Below are positions 15,161 to 19,890 of a DNA stretch of 19,890 nt, in pieces. The stretch lies in assembly GCA_963581435.1 (NCBI GenBank), contig CAUZOL010000104.1, positions 1 to 19,890 of the forward strand, written 5' to 3'. The notes under the pieces were generated by a model. The model was not told the origin of the DNA, made no database searches, and was given only the letters and a program-made list of their open reading frames with translations. Both the position numbers and the translations under genes were made by a program. Each line of letters opens with the position of its first letter. Within the stretch, counting starts at the first letter, position 1. The stretch comes from JABISG01 sp963581435. Lineage in GTDB: Bacteria > Planctomycetota > Planctomycetia > Planctomycetales > Planctomycetaceae.

Positions 15161-15625
15161 ATGATGTGTCCATTTTGCCGAGATGGTGAAACCAAGGTGA
15201 TTGACTCGCGCGCGAGTCAGCTATTCGTCATTCGCAGACGCCGCGAGTGTTTGACTTGTGAACGTCGGTTTACGACCTACGAAAAGATCGAAGAGTCGCC
15301 GCTGAAGGTCATCAAGAAAGATGGCACGCGGGTTCCCTTCGACCGCGAGAATATTCGCTCGGGATTGGAAAAGGCCTGCTACAAACGCCCCATTAGTGCC
15401 GACGAGATCGAAACGATGATCTGCGACATCGAAGCCGGCGTCTACGAGGAATTCGAGCGAGAAGTTCCTTCACGGTCGATCGGCGAGAAAGTCATCGACG
15501 CGCTGCGCGACGTCGATCAAGTCGCGTTTGTTCGCTTTGCGTCGGTGTATCGAGAGTTCAAGGACGTGAACGATTTTGTCGAGGAATTGGGACCGATGTT
15601 GAAGGGCGAATCGACTCGACGCTGA
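15161..15625 (+). CDS. nrdR: Ribonucleotide reductase repressor NrdR
   Basis: NrdR is a cytoplasmic zinc-finger and ATP-cone repressor that senses ATP/dATP and binds NrdR boxes ahead of ribonucleotide reductase genes. The 154 residues match the family. Zinc ligands are Cys3, Cys6, Cys30 and Cys33 (MMCPFC and ECLTC), followed by RRFTTYE. The ATP-cone spans about 48-138, beginning VIKKDGTRVPFDRENI and ending with VAFVRFASVYREFKDV. The stretch between the zinc pairs is one residue shorter than in most NrdRs I know (SRASQLFVIRRRREC). The first of two adjacent ATG codons gives the usual M-x-CPFC start. No nrd gene is in the window and I see no NrdR box here. A strong terminator follows. Confidence 0.97.
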   Translation: MMCPFCRDGETKVIDSRASQLFVIRRRRECLTCERRFTTYEKIEESPLKVIKKDGTRVPFDRENIRSGLEKACYKRPISADEIETMICDIEAGVYEEFEREVPSRSIGEKVIDALRDVDQVAFVRFASVYREFKDVNDFVEELGPMLKGESTRR

Positions 15626-15646
15626 ATTGTTGCTCGACATGAAAAG

Positions 15647-15683
15647 AAAAAACCCCCGCGACCGTCGGTCACGAGGGTTTTTT
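15647..15683. terminator. Bidirectional rho-independent terminator
   Basis: A-run, then CCCCCGCGACCG (15653-15664), a tight centre, CGGTCACGAGGG (15666-15677), then six T. The stem is flanked by AAAAAA and TTTTTT, so it can act on both strands. Two positions are mismatched in the nrdR (plus) transcript but become G-U pairs in the minus transcript, so the stem is stronger for the DUF309 gene. It lies between these two convergent genes. Confidence 0.9.
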
Positions 15684-15710
15684 GATTTCAGTCGATCCCA
15701 AGCCGGCAGA

Positions 15711-16280
15711 TTATTGAAACGGTCGGGGATTTGGCAACAGCAGGAACGGGAAGACCCGTAACGGTCGGCCAACCGGGTAGTCGTTGCGATATCGCAGTTG
15801 TGCCGCACGATCGGCAGCAAACTGCAACTTGGTGAATTCCAGACCGCAGTAAGAGTCGGTGCCGGTTTCGGCGGCGACGTCGGCAAAAACTTCACCTGCC
15901 GATGCTGCGTGCCGTCGCACTCCGTGGATGCTCTTTTCGCGAACCTTCATGCCGGCAGCGGACAATTTGACGAGGCCCTTCAGAAATCGGCCGACGGTCA
16001 AATCCGGGCCGGTCACTCGCCAGAGTCGCTCCCACTCGTCGTGCGCTTCCCAGTAATATCCGATATTGAAATAGTCGATGGCCAGCAAATAGTTGCGGTT
16101 GTCGGCCCAGGAATCGGGTGGCAACGGCTTCATCGCGCGGTTCTTCTGCCCGTAACTATGCCCCCGTTGATCGCGGTAGGGGTGGGGCGTGTCGGTTCCG
16201 GGAATAAACGTATAATTCGGCAAATCTGCCCCCGGCAGCATACGTCCGGTTTGCTTCTTGGCTGCGGTAGAATTGACCAT
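15711..16280 (-). CDS. DUF309 domain protein
   Basis: The 189-residue cytoplasmic protein carries the DUF309 signature FNIGYYWEAHDEWERLW at 71-87, followed by RFLKGLVKLSAAGMKVRE at 98-115, which together make the conserved helical bundle. The histidine and glutamates in EAHDEWE are near-invariant in the family and could bind a metal, but no function is established. Residues 1-60 are a Pro/Gly-rich extension containing HPYRDQRGHSYG, which I do not recognise. There is no signal peptide. The start is supported by AAGGA five bases upstream and GGAG just before it. It converges on nrdR across a terminator, and its promoter must lie in the 491-base gap to the right. Confidence 0.88.
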   Translation of the reverse strand: MVNSTAAKKQTGRMLPGADLPNYTFIPGTDTPHPYRDQRGHSYGQKNRAMKPLPPDSWADNRNYLLAIDYFNIGYYWEAHDEWERLWRVTGPDLTVGRFLKGLVKLSAAGMKVREKSIHGVRRHAASAGEVFADVAAETGTDSYCGLEFTKLQFAADRAAQLRYRNDYPVGRPLRVFPFLLLPNPRPFQ

Positions 16281-16747
16281 CCGTTCCTTTTCTCCAGTTT
16301 TTCAAAATGCGTCTGTTTCGCGCCGCGTCGTTTTGGCCCGAACTCTCGTGACTTTTTCCCGAAAACCGTCTGCCGACCCCATATCAAACCGAGACTTCCC
16401 CTCCGAGTCAAACAGAAAATCGGCGTCAAACAGAAAATCGGCAAAAAGCCAAACTTCTTCGGGAGTTGACTGCCGTCGTGGCGGGCGCTCGCGTCGGAAA
16501 GTCCAATTCGACCTTCACGGTTGTTCGGAGCGGGCTTTCAGGTGTGAATCTTGAAGTCAATCGAACCGGCGTCAAACCTGCCCGACGTTCTAGACTACCC
16601 AAAAATGAATCGAAAGTGAGAGACCAGTTTGACGAAAAACGCCAGAATTTCAAAAGTTTCTCAAAACGTCGCCCCACCGACCGTCATGTTGCTTACTGCT
16701 TTACAGTTGGTGAAATCATTGTCAAGCCTCGGTTTTCCCTTTGGCTA
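16281..16747. other. Intergenic region upstream of the DUF309 gene
   Basis: No gene is evident. Open frames here are unsupported extensions antisense to the PVC heme-binding gene or low-complexity frames. The stretch is AT-richer than its surroundings in parts and contains the 18-base direct duplication at 16407-16442. The minus-strand promoter for the DUF309 gene should lie near its left end, but I could not choose a confident -10. Confidence 0.5.
16407..16442. repeat. Perfect 18-base tandem duplication
   Basis: GTCAAACAGAAAATCGGC occurs twice without a gap (16407-16424 and 16425-16442). The copies are identical. It may be a replication-slippage duplication or paired binding sites upstream of the DUF309 gene, 127 bases before its start codon. 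Confidence 0.95.
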
Positions 16748-16772
16748 CCCCGCTCCTTATCTTCCTCTCTCC
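16748..16772 (-). repeat. Purine-rich element at the stop of the PVC heme-binding gene
   Basis: On the minus strand the bases just after TAG read GAGAGAGGAAGATAAGGAGC then GGGG. This shares AGATAAGGAG and the flanking GGAGAGAG and GGGG with the first unit of the tandem repeat at 12665-12686, in the same orientation relative to the preceding gene. A single unit is present here. Confidence 0.75.
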
Positions 16773-19768
16773 TACTTTCCCTTCAGAGGCGCGATGGTTC
16801 GCACGAACGAAATCACATCGGCCAACTGCTGCGGGGTGACGTCTTTCTCCAGTCCCTCGGGCATCAGGGTCTTGCCGCTGGATGTGAGGCTTTCGATGTT
16901 CGACCGCAGCACGGTGTCCTGTTTGCCTTCGGCCCGCCGCAGAGTGACGCTGTTGGCGGTTTCCGATGCGATCATGCCCGTAATCACCTTTCCTGCCAGC
17001 GTGACCAGCGTGTAATTGGTGAAGTTCGGTTGTGCTTCGCGATTGGGATCGAGAACGGCGATCAGTAGATCGGCCGGTGACTTGTTCTTCGTCGATGCCA
17101 GATCGGGGCCGACCTGTTTGCCCTCGTTGCCAACCTTGTGGCAAACCGCGCACTGTTTCAGAAAGACCTCACGGCCCCGTTTGGGGTCGGCATCGAGGTC
17201 GAGCACCTTCTGGAGTCCGGCAACGACCTTCGCACGGTCGGTCGCGACATCGGCGGCCAACAGTTTCCGTGATCGTGATCGCAGACCGCCGTTAGGATGG
17301 TTCAACAAGAGTTGCTTCTTGTCGCGTTCAATCTCTCCCGATTTGACCCGGCCCGCTTTGATCGCATCGAGCAAAACAGTTGCGTGATTTGTACGGCTCA
17401 CCAACACATCGATTGTCGCCCGTCGGACCTGCGGGCTGTACGACCGCCAGTTCTTCAAGAGCGCGGCGGCTGTGCCGGCTTCGGCATGATTGGCAAGTGC
17501 ATCGACGGCGACCAGTTGCAGGCCGCTGGGAGCGGTGGGCGTTAACAACGGTGTAAGATGCTTCGAAGCTGTGGCAAAGTCGGCATGCGCGAGCAGACCC
17601 GCCGCCGCTTTGCGAACGGTCATCGCGGCTTGCATGTCACTGGCCTGCCTTCCGGAGGCAGCAAACAATCCTTCCACTTGCTGACGAATTCTTGGGGCGA
17701 CGGCCTTTTCTGCCAGTAGTGCGGGAATCGATGCGCCGCGGCGAGCGAGACCCTCACCGAGCGACTGGACGACCGTCTGTTGGATGTCGGCCGAGCGCGT
17801 ACGGACAGTCAGCGCTGCAAGCACGGCGATTGAGCCTGCGGAGTTCTTGTCGGAACCAACGAGCTTCAAAATCTCGGCTAATACGCCGGACAACCGCGTT
17901 TGCCGCGTGAGCTTGTCATCTTCAAGCAGCGCGGCGGCAAGTTCGTCGGACGATTCACCGATGGACGTCAGCAATGCCGTCCGCAGGTCACGGTCGGCTC
18001 GATTGCTGGCCGCGAGTTTTGTCAGAGCGGGCAAAGCATCGGCGGGTCGGGCTTCGCCGAGCGAATACGCAGCTTGCAAACGGACGCGATACGCATCGTC
18101 GTCGGTCAGCTTGCCAAGCGCGGCGACAAGCTCGGGCGTCGTTTGCAGGAATACCTCGCAAAGCCGCACGGCATGTTCGCGGACACCGGGATGCTCGTCG
18201 TTGAGTGCTGCCATCAGAAGTTGCGGCATCAACGCGCTGAGACCATCAAGCGTCCACAGTGCGTGCAACCGGGCGGTCGGCGACTTGGAATCGACGGCAA
18301 ATTTCTTCAATCCAGCGACGGCCGTCATATCCTGCCGTTCCCAAATCAGCCGCTGAGCGGTCTCGCGGTTCCAACTGTTGGGCGATTCCAACTGTGCCAC
18401 CAGTTCGGCGGTCGAGGCTTTTCCGAGTTTGGGGGGCCGGGTTCGTTGGAATTTCGGCGGGACGAGTCGCCAGACGCGACCGCGGTCGTTGCCGCTTTCC
18501 AAATCGAGATGCGATTTGATGTCGGCCGGAATCGAGAACGGATGTTCGATGGTCTCGCGATACATGTCGAGGACATACAGCGTGCCATCGGGTGCGTTGA
18601 CAAAGTTTGTCGGCCGGAACCAGGTGTCGGTCGAGGTGATGAATTCCGTCTTCTGGTCGGCCCGCGTGGCGATAAAACTGGCACCGTTGGGCGTGATGGT
18701 TTTGCGGTGAACGAGATTGCCGCCGACGTCGCCGATGAATGCGTTTCCCTGAAACTCACTCGGATACGCGCTGCCGCGATAGACGGTCACACCGGTGGCC
18801 GACGTGAAGAAACCGATGGGGACCAACTCGGTCGCCGGCAGTCGCTTGGCAAACTTTGGGTCGGAGGCACGGCGGCGGGTGCGGACAATCCGCCACGGTT
18901 CGGCCGGACTGCGACGGAAGACGGGGGCCGATCCGCCTTCTTTCGAGATGCTGCGGACAACACCCGAGACGGCGACAAGTGAATTTCGCGCGATGTACCG
19001 CTGCGGGAAAACGACGTGCAGAATATGGTTGCTGTTGCTGCAGACGAAACGGTTGCCCCAATCGTCCATGGAATGCCCGAATTGTAAGCCGCCGGAGATT
19101 GCTTCGAGCCGTTCGGTCTTGGGATTGAAGCGAATGTCGCGTCCGCGCAGCGAAAACAACTTCTCGCCGCGGTGCGTCAACGTGGCACCATTGCGGCCCG
19201 ATGCTGCGTAAATGCGATTGTCGAGCCCCCACTTCAAATTGTTCGGCAGTCCCTGCACATTCGAGCGGCTGAAACCGGAATAAACGATCTCGCGGACGTC
19301 GGCTTTGTTGTCGCCGTCGGTGTCTTTGAGATAATAAATGTGCGGCGCGGCGATGACGAACACGCCGCCATCGTAACAGCAGACGGATGTGGGCCAACTG
19401 ATCCCGTCGGCGAAGACGACGCTTTTGTCCATTCGCCCGTCGGCGTTGGTGTCTTCCAGCAAACGGATGACCCCGGCCTCTGGGCTGCCGATGCCCCCGG
19501 GACACTGCGGCCGTTTTTCATCCGAGTAGGGATAGCCGTGCATCTGCGCGACGTACATTCGCCCGTCTTCATCGAAACAGGCATCGACGGGATCGGCGAC
19601 GTTCGGTTCGGCAGCGACCAATTCGAGTCGGAACCCGTGTTCCAGCTTGAAGGTTTTCAACGCAGCCTGCGGCTCGACCGGTTTGAGCCGAACCAGTTGC
19701 CCGGCCAATGACTTCGGCGAGTCATCTTTGTCGGCCGCCTGCAGGGTGCTGCCTGGCAGTGATTGCAT
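16772..19768 (-). CDS. PVC-type heme-binding protein: propeller, HEAT repeats, cytochrome c (5' end uncertain)
   Basis: The visible 998 residues form a large exported planctomycete/verrucomicrobial protein. Residues about 35-430 are the PVC-type dehydrogenase-like beta-propeller, with DPVDACFDEDGRMYVAQMHG, DTNADGRMDK and DTDGDNKADVREIVYSGF, the last two acidic loops resembling calcium sites. Residues about 445-800 are HEAT-like helices. Residues about 850-998 are a cytochrome c module with CAVCH at 873-877 (heme attachment) and a probable distal Met969 in SSGKTLMPEGLE. It probably moves electrons during oxidation of sugars or other organics in the periplasm, but the substrate is unknown. The frame stays open upstream of ATG 19768 and encodes a hydrophobic signal-like stretch (AVLGVVAVLFL), yet no start codon appears before the corrupted edge. 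The true start is probably lost, so treat it as 5'-partial. Confidence 0.92.
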   Translation of the reverse strand: MQSLPGSTLQAADKDDSPKSLAGQLVRLKPVEPQAALKTFKLEHGFRLELVAAEPNVADPVDACFDEDGRMYVAQMHGYPYSDEKRPQCPGGIGSPEAGVIRLLEDTNADGRMDKSVVFADGISWPTSVCCYDGGVFVIAAPHIYYLKDTDGDNKADVREIVYSGFSRSNVQGLPNNLKWGLDNRIYAASGRNGATLTHRGEKLFSLRGRDIRFNPKTERLEAISGGLQFGHSMDDWGNRFVCSNSNHILHVVFPQRYIARNSLVAVSGVVRSISKEGGSAPVFRRSPAEPWRIVRTRRRASDPKFAKRLPATELVPIGFFTSATGVTVYRGSAYPSEFQGNAFIGDVGGNLVHRKTITPNGASFIATRADQKTEFITSTDTWFRPTNFVNAPDGTLYVLDMYRETIEHPFSIPADIKSHLDLESGNDRGRVWRLVPPKFQRTRPPKLGKASTAELVAQLESPNSWNRETAQRLIWERQDMTAVAGLKKFAVDSKSPTARLHALWTLDGLSALMPQLLMAALNDEHPGVREHAVRLCEVFLQTTPELVAALGKLTDDDAYRVRLQAAYSLGEARPADALPALTKLAASNRADRDLRTALLTSIGESSDELAAALLEDDKLTRQTRLSGVLAEILKLVGSDKNSAGSIAVLAALTVRTRSADIQQTVVQSLGEGLARRGASIPALLAEKAVAPRIRQQVEGLFAASGRQASDMQAAMTVRKAAAGLLAHADFATASKHLTPLLTPTAPSGLQLVAVDALANHAEAGTAAALLKNWRSYSPQVRRATIDVLVSRTNHATVLLDAIKAGRVKSGEIERDKKQLLLNHPNGGLRSRSRKLLAADVATDRAKVVAGLQKVLDLDADPKRGREVFLKQCAVCHKVGNEGKQVGPDLASTKNKSPADLLIAVLDPNREAQPNFTNYTLVTLAGKVITGMIASETANSVTLRRAEGKQDTVLRSNIESLTSSGKTLMPEGLEKDVTPQQLADVISFVRTIAPLKGK

Positions 19769-19829
19769 GTGCTGCAGGAATAATACCGCGACAACGCCCA
19801 GTACCGCAGAAAATCTCGACCGACAGAAT

Positions 19830-19845
19830 GGGTGCCACTGGCGTG
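19830..19845. repeat. Half-copy of the GGGTGCCAC palindrome at the assembly edge
   Basis: GGGTGCCACTGGCGTG matches one arm of the 2494-2555 palindrome (it agrees with the left arm or with the complement of the right arm at every position). The second arm is missing because the sequence turns into a G/C run immediately after it. Confidence 0.75.
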
Positions 19846-19890
19846 GGGGGGGGGGGGCCCCCCCCGGGCCGGGGGGCGCCGCCGGGGGGC
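19845..19890. other. Probable assembly or sequencing artefact
   Basis: The last 46 bases contain only G and C, with runs of 13 G and 8 C. Nothing else in the window looks like this. It is best explained as low-quality or mis-extended sequence at a contig edge inside a repeat, and should not be used for gene calling. Confidence 0.8.

Noticed and set aside
16466..17068. 200-codon plus-strand frame over the intergenic region and the 3' end of the PVC gene
   Set aside because: Two thirds is antisense to the cytochrome module. The rest is basic low-complexity sequence without motif or ribosome site.
17900..18982. 360-codon open frame antisense to the PVC heme-binding gene
   Set aside because: It is a compositional shadow of the propeller/HEAT coding region, with no domain and no plausible ribosome site.
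19845..19890. G-quadruplex or telomere-like end
   Set aside because: A pure G/C tract at the extreme edge, directly after a repeat half-copy, is better explained as an assembly artefact.

Overview
The window reads as a chromosomal fragment of a planctomycete (phylum Planctomycetota, most likely order Planctomycetales). The evidence is the protein repertoire: two Tat-exported DUF1501 proteins, a very large secreted PVC-type heme-binding protein with a beta-propeller, HEAT repeats and a C-terminal CxxCH cytochrome module, a secreted protein ending in an NPCBM domain, a secreted alpha/alpha-toroid protein, and lipid A genes using the LpxI route. There are no phage, conjugation, transposase or CRISPR genes, and no tRNA or rRNA gene that I can recognise. 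The right edge dissolves into a pure G/C tract that looks like an assembly artefact.

Layout, left to right. 1-407 holds no convincing gene. 408-2477 carries lpxD and lpxI (+), two steps of lipid A synthesis. A long palindromic hairpin at 2494-2555 separates them from a convergent FHA-domain gene (2564-2989, -). A Tat-exported PhoX/DUF839 protein (3267-4658, -) is divergent from a membrane-anchored SGNH/GDSL hydrolase with a TPR-like insert (5018-6508, +). Two tandem DUF1501 genes follow on the minus strand (7972-9426, then 6546-7913).

From 9851 to 14683 five plus-strand genes follow one another: a small lipoprotein, a secreted toroid protein, a secreted four-repeat plus NPCBM protein, a sodium:solute symporter, and a 59-residue single-helix membrane protein whose ATG overlaps the symporter stop (ATGA). 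A dispersed-repeat-like inverted element fills the gap before nrdR (15161-15625, +). A good bidirectional terminator separates nrdR from a convergent DUF309 gene (15711-16280, -). The 998-codon PVC-type heme-binding gene (16772-19768, -) fills the right end and is probably incomplete at its 5' end.

Most products are predicted to act outside the cytoplasm: Tat signals on the PhoX-like and DUF1501 proteins, Sec signals or a lipobox on the lipoprotein, toroid and NPCBM proteins, and membrane anchors on the SGNH hydrolase and symporter. LpxD, LpxI, NrdR, FHA and DUF309 proteins are cytoplasmic. The most notable non-coding signals are a purine-rich element that sits at the stop codons of two unrelated genes, the GGGTGCCAC hairpin with a second half-copy exactly where the assembly fails, and the inverted CGCAAAG element. 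I found no clear defence, secondary-metabolite or mobile system. The best candidates for something under-described are the symporter-coupled miniprotein and the four-repeat secreted domain ahead of NPCBM.
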